Positions 24,965 to 36,913 of a stretch of DNA of 45,429 nt are shown piece after piece (within the stretch, counting starts at the first letter, position 1; each line of letters starts with the position of its first letter). This DNA comes from Rhizophagus sp. LPA8_4_AMF (Eukaryota > Glomeromycota > Glomeromycetes > Glomerales > Glomeraceae). Under the pieces are notes generated by a model that did no database searches, had not been told where the DNA came from, and saw only the letters and a program-made list of their open reading frames with translations. The translations under genes and the position numbers were made by a program. Where the stretch lies: contig JADRCO010000178.1 of the NCBI GenBank assembly GCA_021464525.1, forward strand, positions 1 through 45,429. Reading direction: 5' to 3'.

Positions 24965-25098
24965 TTATTTTAATATTTTTATTCTATTGATTAATATAAA
25001 TAGAAATTCTATTAATTTTCTAGTAAATTATTAATTTTATAATAAAATATTATTTATGTTATTTATGAAATAATAAATTAAATTCCATTTTCTATTTT

Positions 25099-26673
25099 TC
25101 ACGGAAGTAATTCAATATTAACACTTTTTAAGGCATTGACGGCCCAAGTAGGATAATTATCTTTACCACCAAATAATTCTTTAAAAAAATGTTGTATAAA
25201 AGTAGGAAATTCGTCTTTTAAAATAGCTTGCCTAATACTATTCATAAGTCTTAATTGATATGATACATTGTGCAATGTAATCAAATGACATCCAACTGTT
25301 TCTCTCGTTGCATGCATATGAATATATGCTCTTGTATATTTTTTACATGTTAAACAATTACAATCTTTTTCAATTGGTTCAAAATCTTGCGCAAATTTTG
25401 TTGATTTCAAATTTAATGATCCTTTTGAAGTTAACGCATTACCAAATCTCTAGATTATAATGTGGAAAAAAAAATTTATTAATATAATTTTGGAAGAAAA
25501 GAGAGAATGATGTTTGATAAGTCACATATAAATAACTTACTGCAGTACGCGTCGGAAATACGCAATCGTACATGTCGACTCCTAAAGCAGAACATACTAC
25601 AAGATCTTCAGCATATCCAACACCCATACAATATATTGGTTTATTTTTTGGTAACAAATCAGTAGAAAAAGTCACTCTTTAAAAGAATAGTAAATATTTA
25701 AATTAATAGAATGGATCATGATCAAAATTAAGTCTATTTCATCCTTCTTACATTCTCCAAAAAGTGTCTTTTTCTTCGCCACCACTTAATCCACCAATCG
25801 CATATCCTGGTGTATCACGTTTAACCATTTCTTTTTATAAAATAAACTCGTTAATATAACAATATATATGTATATTATACTTAGATTAATTTATTACCTT
25901 CAATACATTTCCTTCTTAAGTCAATATTTAATCCACCTTGAATAATTGCAAATAAGTTTTGCGTCTCGGGTTTTCTGTGAGAATTTATACATCTATCTAA
26001 CCATCTAATAGATCTATTCATTGCTTCTTCAACTCTTGGCCCTGTTGTAAGCGACGATACAACATCATCTAGTTGCATAATAATATCTGCTCCAATTGAA
26101 TTTTGTAGTGACATAGAATGTTCAGGTGTAAGCAACATTGTAGATCCATCATGTGGTGATTGAAATTCTACCCCTTCTTCTGTTATTCTAGCAAGCTTTA
26201 ATAATGATACCATTTGAAATCCTCCACTATCCTATATAAAGTAAAATTTTGCAATTGTTCAAAAATTATCTTCCTAACATATCAAATTTGACTCTCTTAC
26301 AGTTAATAAATTTCTATTCCAATTTTGAAATTTATGTGATCCACCAAGCTCTTCAATTAATTCTTGCCCAGGTTTTAAACCCTAAAAAAATATACCATGA
26401 TTCTATTATTATAAAATGTAACAAAAGCAACAAAAAAAGCATCATTGAAACGAATATTACCAAATGATACGTATTGTTTAACATTATTTGACAATTTAAT
26501 TCTTCTAGTTGTTTTGGTGTTAAACCTTTTAATGTTCCTTGAGTTCCAACTGGCATAAATACTGGTGTATCAACTGGTCCATGTGGCAAAGTTAATTTTC
26601 CTACTCTGGCTTTTGTTGTTGAACAATTTGCGATAATTTTCCAACTTAACGCAGACTTCATGGTTTGTTTCAT
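25099..26673 (-). CDS. QTRT1: queuine tRNA-ribosyltransferase catalytic subunit 1
   Basis: Six exons (26673-26461, 26381-26301, 26231-25898, 25830-25752, 25676-25541, 25449-25099) give 397 residues (human QTRT1 403). The enzyme swaps guanine-34 for queuine in tRNA-Asp, -Asn, -His and -Tyr, working as a heterodimer with QTRT2. Key residues visible: the general acid/base Asp99 in DSGGFQM, the nucleophile Asp273 in [16 protein letters not shown], and the zinc site C311, C313, C316 and H341 (CNCLTC ... H). Other signatures are [36 protein letters not shown] and [11 protein letters not shown]. No stop or frameshift. Fungi do not make queuine, so this implies salvage from bacteria or soil. It is convergent with the AAGAB-like gene (134 bp between stops). 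Confidence 0.95.
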
Positions 26674-26896
26674 AGAAACAACTACAACTGATTTTTATCA
26701 ACTGATTTTTATCCAGATTTTATCAACCAGATAAAAAATTAGAATTGATGTTTATCAATGACCAATCAGCATAATAAATTTTGTGGCAGATCTTTATTTT
26801 TAAAATACATTATTACAAAATTAAATAATATTAATAAATTACTTTAAATAATAATATAATAAAAACTATCTCAATTTTCGTTATTCTATTAACATC
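26674..26896. other. spacer upstream of QTRT1 / downstream of SEC10
   Basis: 223 bp between two minus-strand genes. A degenerate direct repeat, ACTGATTTTTATC then AACTGATTTTTATCC (26687-26715), lies next to the QTRT1 start. No gene. Confidence 0.5.
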
Positions 26897-29800
26897 TTAT
26901 GCAGATGGCATATCTCCTAATCCAATATGAATATTAAGTCCCATAGCAGCTAATCTAGCTCTTGCTTTTTCATTAAAATTTCTTTCACCGGAACCAATTT
27001 CGGCAGTTGCTCCTAATAAAACGTCAATGCCAGCCGACCTAAAGTCTATACGAGCCTGAAGGTACGGCAGAAGATATTTAACCTCTATTTTAGCAAGATA
27101 TCCCTCATTAAGTACAGATTTAAGGATTTCAGGTTTAACGATGAAAAGATTTCCTAATTGACGTAACATTTCAAAGCGATCATCAAGTTGAGAAATCTTA
27201 AATAATGCAACAGTTTCTTGGTATTTTGCTATATCCCTAAATTGAAAATGACATTTTAACGGGTTGTTTTTCCCTATATTGAATTTGAAATGAAAACTTA
27301 CTTTGTCAGAACTAAACCTCCGGCCGCACTTACTGTAAATTTTTTGAAATGATCCAAAAGAATACTATGGCAAAAAATTTAGAACTTAATAAAAATAATA
27401 CCAAGAATACAAAAAATAAAATAAATGATATAAACTAATTACCTATGGAATGTTACACCTATTTCAATCAGAACATATTCCAAATTTTTGCCATCAAGGC
27501 ATTGACTAATTGACGAGTGTATTTTTTTCAAATATTCAACACAATTATTACAAGGCTATAAAATTAAAATTTTGAGAAATTTGAGAAATGAATTTTTATA
27601 TTGTAAAATTAGTTTAAAAACTAATAAAATCATACCGTTGTCGCCAAACTAGCGATTACGTCATCTTCATCTTTTGGTTTGAAATCTACTTTCTTTTGTC
27701 GCGACAATAGATAACTTAACCTTGCAATAATGACTAATTAATAGAAATATAATTAGAGTTTATCCTTATAGGTCACAGTTGAACAAACTATATAAATTAA
27801 TACCATCAATCATCTTTTGTACAGCCGAATTCATTTTATTTTCTACTCCCATCATAAATCTATTCTTATCTGAAGTAAGGTCTCGGTGTATTGTCAATGA
27901 TGGAGAAGCCAAAGGAAGCTATATATTAAATATACATGTCAAAAAATAATTTATAAATTATAAATTAAATAACTAAAATAGAATTTAAAAAATTCTAAAA
28001 TTCTTACAATGGCCATTTGAAAATGATTTTGCGCCAAATGTATAATATCTTTCGCTATTTTTATCACTCTAAAAGGCTTAAAATCAGGCTCGTACTTAGA
28101 ATCCATAGCAGTAATCTGATCTAAACATCTATAAAATAAGAATCAAATAAATCAGTTTTCGAAATTAGTAATTTACAAAGAAATTACACGTAAAATTACT
28201 TACGTATCTAAAGCAGTATCTACATATTGTTTACCGATGCTGTCCAATAAGACATGGAATAATGCACTAGTAAACTTGGGTCTATAAAATTAAAAACTAA
28301 CAATAAATATCTTACAAGAAAATTTCGCAAGACGGAGTTAATTATATCGACATACAGTTCAGAAGGAGGACTAAGTTTAACGGAACGCCTTATAGCCTCA
28401 ACGTGAATTTTAAGTACCAGCATAGCTGTACTTACGGATAAACTTCCATCCTCTTCCGTAGTCACTATATCAGCAATATCTCTTCCACCATTTTGATTTG
28501 TTATTTGGTTAACAGCACGCTTAAACAAACCTCCAGCTTGTGCTCTACTTTGTTGGATCTACAATATCAACAATAAACATATAAATATCAATGCAACGAA
28601 ATCAATAAAATTATAAATTTTTTCGCTTACGTGATAAGCATTAAATTGTAATAGTAAGGATGAATATAGTTCACTCAAGGATTTCTTCTCTTTTTCAATG
28701 TAACGATCACCCTCAGTATATGGAACAAATAAATCTTCAACGCATTGATCCAACAATTCTGCGATCGTATTACTCTTGCGAGAACCTTCTTCGACCATTT
28801 TAGATGGAACCACGTTTCTTTTTTGCTTCATATCAAGACCTTTCAAGTCATCAACTAATTCCGTTGTTGCAGCATAAACTGATGCTAAAGAACGCAAATA
28901 AGCAAGTGTAGAATCATTGTCTGCATGTGTTAAAAGGCTTTCAATGTATGTTTGAACCTATTAAGGAAAGAGTTAGAATATGAATGCCCTTAAAAAATTT
29001 TTATTCACATTTATATTTTATCACATACCAATTGAGCAAATATTCGTTGTAAAAATACTTGCATGACGTTAATAGGATTTGGAAAAACGGCATTTATAAT
29101 TTCTGCTTCTTGTTTGACAGTTGCTCTAATCTCCTTGTAAAGTTCAACAAGTCCTTGGTCAACTGCTGGTGGTGGTACTTGAGGATTGGGTAAATCATTC
29201 CAACTTTCAAGATTCAAAACTATAGTATTCGTTAAGTTGGTCAAGGATATGTCAAATTCATCATTAATTTGAATAGAATCTAAAATACCTTGGACTTGTT
29301 AAAAATTCATTTGCTTGACTCAAGTTCACTTTCGTAATAAAAAATTCATGTTGATTAACATATAATTTTATACAAGATTCGCAACCGTTAAATTCTTGGA
29401 GAGTTTTTGCACAATGCTAAAAAAGATCATAAATATAAATACGTAATAATAATCTGAGAAAACTATAATGTACAAACCTGCATTGTATCCTTATCTTTTT
29501 GTCTGTATGCTTTGTCAAACTCTTCAAGCAATTCTTTTTCTAAAACCTCACAATATTTCTCAATACGAGATCTAGCCTAGCATTTTAGTAATACAGGTAA
29601 ATTTATATTCAAATAATTCAAAAGTAAACATAGACACTCACAACTTCACCACCTGGTATGTCAACTTCTTTCGCTATAGCATTTAATCTTCTAGATATAG
29701 TAGCAGCCTAATTTCTCATATGTATCAATTAGGATTACAAATTAACGCAATGTGTTCGCAGGTAAATCTTACCTTAAATTGTCCTTCTTTTCCATTTTGA

Positions 29801-30603
29801 GTCCGTAAATATTCTAATTGTGAAATATCACCTCTATTAAATGCCATGAAATACTCAATTAATTCTTTAGACTCAGAAGCACGTGATCTCTGTTTATCAA
29901 TAGTCTCCAATTGCTCGCCTTTGATAATAAACCAACAGATAAAGTTATCATTAATAATTAATACAAGATACCATATTTGTTAAAAAAAAAAGAAAAAATA
30001 GTACCGATCCTGATTGCCGTATTGCCAACTTCATTAATTCTTGTTTCTAAAGTTTCAAATGAGTTAACAACGTCCTATATATTAATGATCTGTTAAATAG
30101 ATTATCAATAATCATTATAATGGATTCATTAAAAAAATTTCATACCTCAAAAGTAGTTTTCAATTCGACCAACTTTTTTCTGTGACCCGTTTCTATATGT
30201 TGTACACTTGCTTCCAAATCTTTACTTTCTTTTTTAACTGATTCTCGAAGTTTCAAAAGTTCGTCAATAGATCTTTCAAACGTTCTTATAAACGGTTTAG
30301 GATCAAATTCTAGATTAAATATAGAACTACATGTTTAACATACAAAAACATCTAAAAGCAAAGGACATATTTAGAATGAGATTAATAACCTTTCGGATTA
30401 GCTCGTTTCAGAATGTTTTTTGATATATTTTCGACAAATTCTTTGGTGGTAAATTTCCCTTGCTATTGCGATAAATAATCATACAGCATGTAAGTTTTCA
30501 TATAACTGAAGATCAATCATTTTCAAAATCACACCTGAAAAGTTTCAATCTTCAAAAGCGCTCGAACTTCTGGATCTAGATCGTAGGGATTTGCACCAGG
30601 CAT
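26897..30603 (-). CDS. SEC10: exocyst complex subunit SEC10 (EXOC5)
   Basis: About 18 small exons on the minus strand give roughly 830 residues from ATG 30603 (MPGANPYDLDPEVRALLK) to TAA 26897. The protein is part of the octameric exocyst that tethers secretory vesicles to the plasma membrane at sites of polarised growth. Family landmarks: FDPKPFIRTFERSIDELLKLRESV followed by a long N-terminal coiled coil; IGEQLETIDKQRSRA; YFMAFNRGD; IEKYCEVLEKELLEEFDKA; CAKTLQEFNG; KKVDFKPKDEDD (close to the animal KKTDFKPEDE motif); YVLIEIGVTFH; VSAAGGLVLTKDIAKY; and a C-terminal ARIDFRSAG. One junction (about 29210-29297) is ambiguous. The upstream exon can join in phase only to an acceptor near 29210 (before SWNDLPNPQ); otherwise there is an apparent one-base frameshift. 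Fungal Sec10 spacing favours the intron. Confidence 0.9.
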
Positions 30604-31906
30604 ATTGATACAAATAAAGCTTCTTGTTTTTTATGTTGATAAAGATCTAACGCGATAATAATCTAAATTATTACTGCGGAATTCGGATCTATATATTTTT
30701 TATTGTAACGTTCTTCTATGTTCTACAATCAATTATAAAGTGCATAATCCAAAATATCCAATCAAAAATTTTCCGAATAACTTATTGGAACATATCGGTA
30801 CTACACGTTTGAAATTATCTATTCCCCTTCAGATCCTTCCGCCGCCACTCTTCGACGACAATAAAAAAATTTTTTTCTTTGTATAAAGAGATATACAATT
30901 TTTTAAAATAAAATATCAAAAAGGCGATGAACATCTAACGAATTTTTACTAAACATACTTCTATTATAAAACATTACGATTTTTTTTTTCTCCACTAAGT
31001 TGAAACAAAAGTAACTTATATACATTTAATATATTTTTCCATTGCTGTTTTCAGTTGTTTTGTTTATTTTAATAAATAACTTACAACAAAGAAAATAAGC
31101 ACCTTTAAAAGTAAATTCTCCTTCTGTAATATATATACAAAAATAAATAAGTAAAATAAGTAATACTCCATCTTATATTATAGTTCACATCATATTCTAA
31201 GGTTTTCTCGTCCTCTATATCAGCTAAGATCCTTCGTCCGACTCTTATTAAGCTCATTTTTTAAAGGTAAAGATTGTTGAGGTTGCATTAAGCAACCCTA
31301 ACAAAAAAGTTTTTTCTCTGTTTTCTAAATGTAACATGCTCATCGTACTAAAAGTGAAGACTTGTCTTTTTATTATTTCGATATTTGTTAAAAATAACTG
31401 GTTTTGTATACTTTTTATTTATCCTTTTCCGTTTTCTTTTTTTCTCGGGTAATACACGGATAACCTACCAATGAATTAAAATAGCCCTTCCCTCCCTAAT
31501 TCTCTGGCGCGTCCTTAGCAAAAGGTAAAATAAATTACGAAATAAAACGAATCAGTCTTAATTTACCGCTGGACCTTCAACATTATCAATAACAGGAATC
31601 CTAGGAATCCTAATATTTTGCCTAAGGCATAGTGTATGCTTGCTCTCTTATGCCAAGCATACTTAGAAAGGTTTTTCATAGATCTTCAATAGATCATTAT
31701 ATAGAAAATACATTACTATATAGTTTTATTCAATTACAAAAAATTGACAATTATTCATTTGCACAAAATAATTATATATATTTTTTTTTCTTTTACATAT
31801 TTGTCGTTTTTTTCATTTCTCTATATTGATTACTTTTTTTCTCTTGTCTTGAATTCTTTAATCTTCTGAAACGCCAGTAATATTTGTCATACTGAAATAA
31901 TCTATA
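30604..31906. other. divergent intergenic between SEC10 and Sel1-repeat gene
   Basis: 1.3 kb with both promoters. It has T-rich tracts and no supportable frame apart from a 65-codon plus-strand frame at 31632-31829 that has no family features. A direct repeat, GGAATCCTAGGAATCCTA, lies at 31601-31618. Confidence 0.5.
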
Positions 31907-33814
31907 ATGGCAGTTCATCCTATCTCACAAACCGCGGCACACTTCTTATATCGATCAAAAAAGTTAGTGTCAAAACTAAACAAAAGATATACTTTCGGAA
32001 ATAGCGGTAGCAGTAGTAATAGCAAAACTTGTCAACAAGAACAAGATGTTCAGTATCTTTATAGACAGGGTGAAACATACATGTTTGGACGTACCGGAAA
32101 ACCAAAAGACGAAAAAAAAGCTTTTGAATTTTTTCAACGTGCTGCCCATTTAAATCATCCAGAGGCTCAGGGGGTATTAGCATTCTGTTATGAATTTGGG
32201 TTGGGTGTTGAAAAGGACTTTAAACAAGCCGAACTACATTATATTCCTGCTGCTGAACTTGGTAATGGTTTGGCTCAAGCTAGGCTTGCATTTTTAAGAA
32301 AATATGGACGTCCTTCGGTTCGTATTGATCGTGCTGAAGCAGAAATGTGGCAGCAAAAAGTTAAAGAACAAGGAAAAACTGCAATCGCTTGGCTATTTTA
32401 TGCGGCTTGTAAAGAAAATCATCCTGCTGCACAATATTCATTAGGTGTATGTTACCATGATGGAGTGGGTGTGGATAAAAAGGAATCAGAAGCCTTTAAA
32501 TGGTATAAAAAGTCAGCAGAACAAGGCCATCCACGTGGTCAAGGAATTTTAGGATTTTGTTACGGCGAAGGGTTTGGAGTCAAGAAGGATGAGGTTGAAG
32601 CGATGAAATGGTATCGAAAAGCGGCGGAACAAGGTGAATCGGTTGCAATTTATAATGTTGGTTATTGTTACGAAGATGGAATTGGAGTGGAAAAGGACGT
32701 AGTTGAAGCTGTTAAATGGTATCGTTTATCCGCTGAGCAGGGGAATGCTTTCGCTCAAAATTCTTTAGGCTATTGTTATGAGGATGGAATCGGAGTAGAA
32801 CAAGATCCTGTAGAAGCTGCCAAATGGTATCGTAAATCAGCAGAACAAGGTTATCCATGGGCAGAATGTAATCTTGGATATTGTTATCAAAATGGCATTG
32901 GTGTACCAAAGGATGATGTTGAGGGAGCTTATTGGTATAATAAAGCAGCTCTTCAGGGCCATGCTCGTGCTCAACATAACCTTGGCTTTTGTTATCAGAA
33001 TGGAATTGGTGTAGAAAAAAATGAAGCTGAAGCAGTAAATTGGTACACTAAATCAGCTGAACGTGGCAACATCTTTGCTTACCATTCCCTTGGATATTGC
33101 TACCAAAACGGTATTGGTGTTTGTGTTAATGAAATAGAAGCAGTGTACTGGTACTTTTTATCTGCTGAAGAACATCATGCACCGGCTCAATTAAGTCTTG
33201 GATATTGCTTCCGCAATGGAATCGGTGTAGAAAAAGATGAACAAGAAGCTGTAAAATGGTTTACACATGCAGCTCAACAAGGCAATGCATTGGCACAAAA
33301 TTCTTTGGGATATTGCTACGAAGAAGGTCTTGGTGTTGAAAAAGATGAAGAAAAAGCTGTATATTGGTATCAACTTTCCGCCAACGCGCAAAACCCATGG
33401 GCACAATGTAATTTGGGATTTTGTTATGCGAATGGTATCGGAGTGAAAAAAGATGAAGCCATGGCAGTTTGTTGGTATCGTGCAGCAGCGGAACAAAACC
33501 ACGCGAGAGCTCAAGACAAACTTGGAGTATGTCTTCAATTAGGTATTGGATGTGAAAAAGATGAAGTAGCTGCATTCGAACACTTTCGAATGGCTGCCGA
33601 ACAAGATCATCTCACAGCCATGTATCATTTAGCCAATGCCCTTGAAAAAGGAATTGGATGTGAAGCTAACCTGGAAGGAGCAACATACTGGTTTGAAAAA
33701 GCAGCAAGTTCGGGTTGTAGAACAAGTTGTGAAAGATTGAAGAGATTATTAGTTAAGGAATGTTTAGGTCAGGAAACAGTGTATTTATCTGGATATTATG
33801 CTGCGGCTGCATAA
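31907..33814 (+). CDS. Sel1-like repeat (HCP-like) protein, 14 repeats
   Basis: A single-exon 635-residue frame. After about 45 residues (basic, Ser/Asn-rich, near SGSSSNSK) there are about 14 tandem Sel1-like repeats of about 36 residues. Most contain the core LG(Y/F)CYxxGIGVxKD followed by EAxxWYxxSAEQGxxxAQ. The first repeat (YMFGRTGKPKD) and the last two (LQLGIGCEKD, LEKGIGCEAN) are the most divergent; the middle ones are nearly uniform, which suggests recent expansion or homogenisation. Sel1-like repeats form alpha-solenoids that scaffold protein complexes (for example Hrd3 and chitin-synthase activators). No kinase or other catalytic domain is attached. The C-terminus ends in a short hydrophobic tail, SGYYAAAA. 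The family is heavily expanded in arbuscular mycorrhizal fungi. Partner unknown. Confidence 0.92.
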   Translation: MAVHPISQTAAHFLYRSKKLVSKLNKRYTFGNSGSSSNSKTCQQEQDVQYLYRQGETYMFGRTGKPKDEKKAFEFFQRAAHLNHPEAQGVLAFCYEFGLGVEKDFKQAELHYIPAAELGNGLAQARLAFLRKYGRPSVRIDRAEAEMWQQKVKEQGKTAIAWLFYAACKENHPAAQYSLGVCYHDGVGVDKKESEAFKWYKKSAEQGHPRGQGILGFCYGEGFGVKKDEVEAMKWYRKAAEQGESVAIYNVGYCYEDGIGVEKDVVEAVKWYRLSAEQGNAFAQNSLGYCYEDGIGVEQDPVEAAKWYRKSAEQGYPWAECNLGYCYQNGIGVPKDDVEGAYWYNKAALQGHARAQHNLGFCYQNGIGVEKNEAEAVNWYTKSAERGNIFAYHSLGYCYQNGIGVCVNEIEAVYWYFLSAEEHHAPAQLSLGYCFRNGIGVEKDEQEAVKWFTHAAQQGNALAQNSLGYCYEEGLGVEKDEEKAVYWYQLSANAQNPWAQCNLGFCYANGIGVKKDEAMAVCWYRAAAEQNHARAQDKLGVCLQLGIGCEKDEVAAFEHFRMAAEQDHLTAMYHLANALEKGIGCEANLEGATYWFEKAASSGCRTSCERLKRLLVKECLGQETVYLSGYYAAAA

Positions 33815-34426
33815 AAAAAAGAAAAGAAAAAAAATTTAGTTATAACTAAAAAAAAAAATAATCATTTTAGTTTACTTAGTTTGAACTTCAAAAATTTTTT
33901 ATCCCTTTACTTTTTTCCTATTTTATGTAAAAATACATCTTTTGAAAAGTTCAGCAACTCGTTTTACTTCTAGATATTGTCTCATCGATCATCATATAAT
34001 GTAGAAAGTTTCTTTTCTTGATATAGGAATTTTAAAAGGTAAATTGTATATTAATCGTAAAACAAAAGCTGATCTCTTGTACAAAAATTTCAAAAAATAG
34101 TTCAGTGGACTTTTTTTTAAGAAGAAAAAAAAAAAATCGGAAATCAAGTTTCATATCATATATTTATAATTTTTATATACTTTCCGCGTATTAATTTTTT
34201 TATAATAATCATTATTAAAAAGGCAAAAAAGGCTAAAAAAAATTCGATTTCTTTTGTATCATCAAAAACTCAAAAAAAAAAAATAAAAAAATAAAAAATA
34301 AAAATAAAATATTCATGATCCGAATATTACCATTATCTGTTATATAGAGTTATAGACTAATCCGCTTTAAGTAATATATTCATTAATCGACAATTTTCCT
34401 AAAGAATATTCTAACGAGTTAGTACT
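33815..34426. other. 3' flank of Sel1-repeat gene, no gene seen
   Basis: A/T homopolymer-rich (for example 34269-34310, A-rich with single T interruptions). No coding or RNA gene could be supported. Confidence 0.55.
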
Positions 34427-34435
34427 CAATCTGAC

Positions 34436-34590
34436 GCAAAAATTACCTTTTTGACCCTCCAGGTGTTACTTTTTTGACCTCATGCATGCACGTTGTCGAT
34501 CCTATTCATTATACAATAGTAAATATATATGATCGACAACGCATAAGGGTCAAAAAGTAGGTCGTACAGGGTCAAAAAGATAATTTTTCC
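34436..34590. mobile_element. 155-bp MITE, Mutator-like (9-bp target duplication)
   Basis: Perfect 9-bp direct repeats CAATCTGAC flank the element at 34427-34435 and 34591-34599. The ends are inverted: the left begins GCAAAAATTACCTTTTTGACCCT and the right, reverse-complemented, begins GGAAAAATTATCTTTTTGACCCT (21 of 23 match). Inverted similarity continues inward to GTTGTCGATC on both arms, so almost the whole element folds into a hairpin. There is no coding capacity. A 9-bp duplication is characteristic of Mutator/MULE-type transposition. Confidence 0.8.
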
Positions 34591-34599
34591 CAATCTGAC

Positions 34600-35409
34600 A
34601 TGTTTATGCATGTTTAGTTGCCGCAACAGCTCATGTGGAAGTTTGGAGAACTCACCCTCCAAATTCCTCCGGGTTACTCAAAATCTGATTGGTTGGATTT
34701 TTTCATCCTCTTGTCCTTACGTCATTCATTTATTCATTTAATAAATACCATGCTTGTATTAGCGTAAATAATAACCGATGCTTTGTAATAATAATACAGA
34801 GCAAAGATACTCTTTTAGAATCGCGTATAGATCTTCTTTCTCAATAATTTGAACACTTACAAAATAAATAATTCTATAGGATTTGAAATTACCCATAGTA
34901 CCCCGGGTATGATACAGATTTCAGAGGTCCCTACTATCATTGCGTGAATTTTTATTATTAGTAGATAATGTATAAAACTTATAATAATTGAGTATTATTA
35001 TGCGTATTTATTAACTTATTTAAGCAATAAAATCGGTAGAGAATGGGAGTTCTTTTTTGTAGGGTACTGTGCATAGGGGAGGTACTGGGGAGGTACTGTG
35101 GCACGTAAAAATACGGTATGATACTATTTTTACTTGATCAAATGAGTAAGGTACTAATATATCAAACTTAATGAAAATAAAAATTTTCTTTTGTACTAAT
35201 AAGTATAATTATCAAATTTTTTTAACGCCTTTTATTCTTTTATTTCCTTTATTTGAAAAATGATTTACGTCCCCATTTCCAGAATAACATATTTTAATCA
35301 ATGAGATTTTGTGTAACTTGGAGAAATCTGGCTGTAGTTAATAGTTTCATGTATATAATTATAATTAATTATAAATAAATATTTCAATAAAATAACCAAT
35401 TTAATACTT
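34600..35409. other. intergenic with short GGTACTG repeats
   Basis: No gene. A small repeat cluster at 35063-35100 holds GGTACTGTG and two adjacent copies of GGGGAGGTACT. A related palindromic string, TACCCCGGGTA, is at 34899-34909. It may be remains of another small repeat element. Confidence 0.4.
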
Positions 35410-35464
35410 TAATCTCTTTCTCTCTCTCCTTTTTCTCTTTTTTCTTTTAAAACCTTTAACCAAG
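35410..35464 (+). promoter_or_regulatory. CT-rich leader of the CRAL-TRIO gene
   Basis: A pyrimidine tract (TCTCTTTCTCTCTCTCC... ) immediately upstream of the ATG at 35465. CT-rich tracts just before the start are typical of fungal core promoters/5' leaders. Confidence 0.5.
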
Positions 35465-36873
35465 ATGAGTACCGCTATCGCTTTAAAGCAACAACAAGAA
35501 GACCCAAAGTCAGGTCATGTTAGTACACTTACAAAGGAACAATGTGAATTATTGCGTATATGCTATGCTAATATGTTTGTTATTTATGGAATAATTCAAA
35601 GCGAACAATTTCAAAATTATGGTTTTAAATCTCAGGACAAAATTAAAAATGGGTATAAGAATAAAAATTCAAATGGAACAAAATCAAATAATGATAAGTA
35701 TAATGAATCCGCAGAATTTATATCTGCTATGGAAATGTACAGTTCGGAAGATTTACGTATAGCGTTTTGGATATTAACTGGAGCTGACGATCCCGATATC
35801 TTATTATTACGATTTCTTAGAGCTAGAAAATGGGATGTTGAGAAAGCTATTATTATGTTAATATCAACTTTAAAATGGCGATTACAATTTGATGTAAATG
35901 AAATTATTAAAGGGGGTGAATTAGGCATGGAAAAACATTTTGCTGAAAAAGGTGTTAAAGGAATTAAAATTCAATTTACGAGTGGAAAAAGTTTTGTTAG
36001 AGGAACCGATAAAGAAGGTAGACCAATAACGTAAGTGAATTAGTTTTTTACAACATTTTCCTTTAACAACATCAATTCTAATCATTATAATCGAATCGAA
36101 AGTTATATAAATGTTAAGGCTCATAAGAAAGATGAACAAAATTTAGAGGTTCTTCAAATGTTTACAATTTATGTTATGGAAACTGTTCGCTTGATGATTC
36201 AACCTCCAATTGAGACAGGCTGTCTCATATTTAATATGGAAGGATTCAGTTTAGCTAATATGGTAAGATAAATAAAGGACATTTAGAAATTTATGCGTTA
36301 TAAGATATTATGATAATATAATAATAATAATTTTTCATTATAGGATTTGCAATATGTTAAATTCATGATTCAATGTTTTGAAGCATATTATCCAGAAAGT
36401 TTAGGAATTTTACTCATTCACAAAGCTCCATGGGTTTTTGCTCAAGTGTGGAAAATTATAACGCCATTACTTGATCCAGTTGTGGTAACAAAAATTCATT
36501 TTACTAAAACCGACCAGGATCTTATGAATTTCATACCACAAGAACATATTATTGAAGAGTTAGGTGGTAAAGACAAATGGAAATACGAATATATACCCCC
36601 TACAGAAGAAGAAAATTATAAAATGAAAGATGAAATAAAGAAAAAAGAATTAATGGAAATAAGGACAAAATTGGAGCATGATTTTGAATATATAACTAAA
36701 AAATGGATAGAAGATCCTGATGACGAACAAATCATTAATGAAAGGAATCAATTAAAAGTTAAATTAAGAAAAGCTCAATTAGATTTAGATCCTTATATAA
36801 GACCTAAAACTTATTATCATCGTGTTGGTATACTTGATGATGAAAGAAATGTTAATTGGAACTATAATAATTA

Positions 36874-36874
<1 letters not shown>
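35465..36874 (+). CDS. Sec14/Csr1-like CRAL-TRIO lipid-transfer protein
   Basis: Three exons (35465-36030, 36103-36262, 36344-36874) join in phase to 418 residues. The CRAL-TRIO N-terminal helix bundle is seen at DILLLRFLRARKWDVEKA ... LKWR. The lipid-binding domain follows (KSFVRGTDKEGRPIT, LIFNMEGFSLANMDLQYVKFMI, YYPESLGILLIHKAPWVF, WKIITPLLDPVVVTKIHFT, IPQEHIIEELGG). A lysine/glutamate-rich tail of about 80 residues follows. Proteins of this type move phosphatidylinositol and other lipids between membranes. The KAPWVF...LDPVVxxKIxFT block is most like yeast Csr1/Sfh2-type members rather than Sec14 itself; that sub-assignment is from memory. The N-terminal 100 residues are low-complexity (Asn/Lys-rich near 60-80). 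Confidence 0.9.

Positions 36875-36877
<3 letters not shown>

Positions 36878-36911
<34 letters not shown>
36878..36911. repeat. 34-bp poly-T tract
   Basis: An uninterrupted run of 34 T residues begins four bases after the CRAL-TRIO stop codon. This is the longest homopolymer I see in the window. Confidence 0.95.

Positions 36912-36913
<2 letters not shown>

Noticed and set aside
31920-33575. Several 65-115-codon minus-strand frames opposite the Sel1-repeat gene
   Set aside because: They are antisense shadows produced by the periodic, biased codon use of the repeats.
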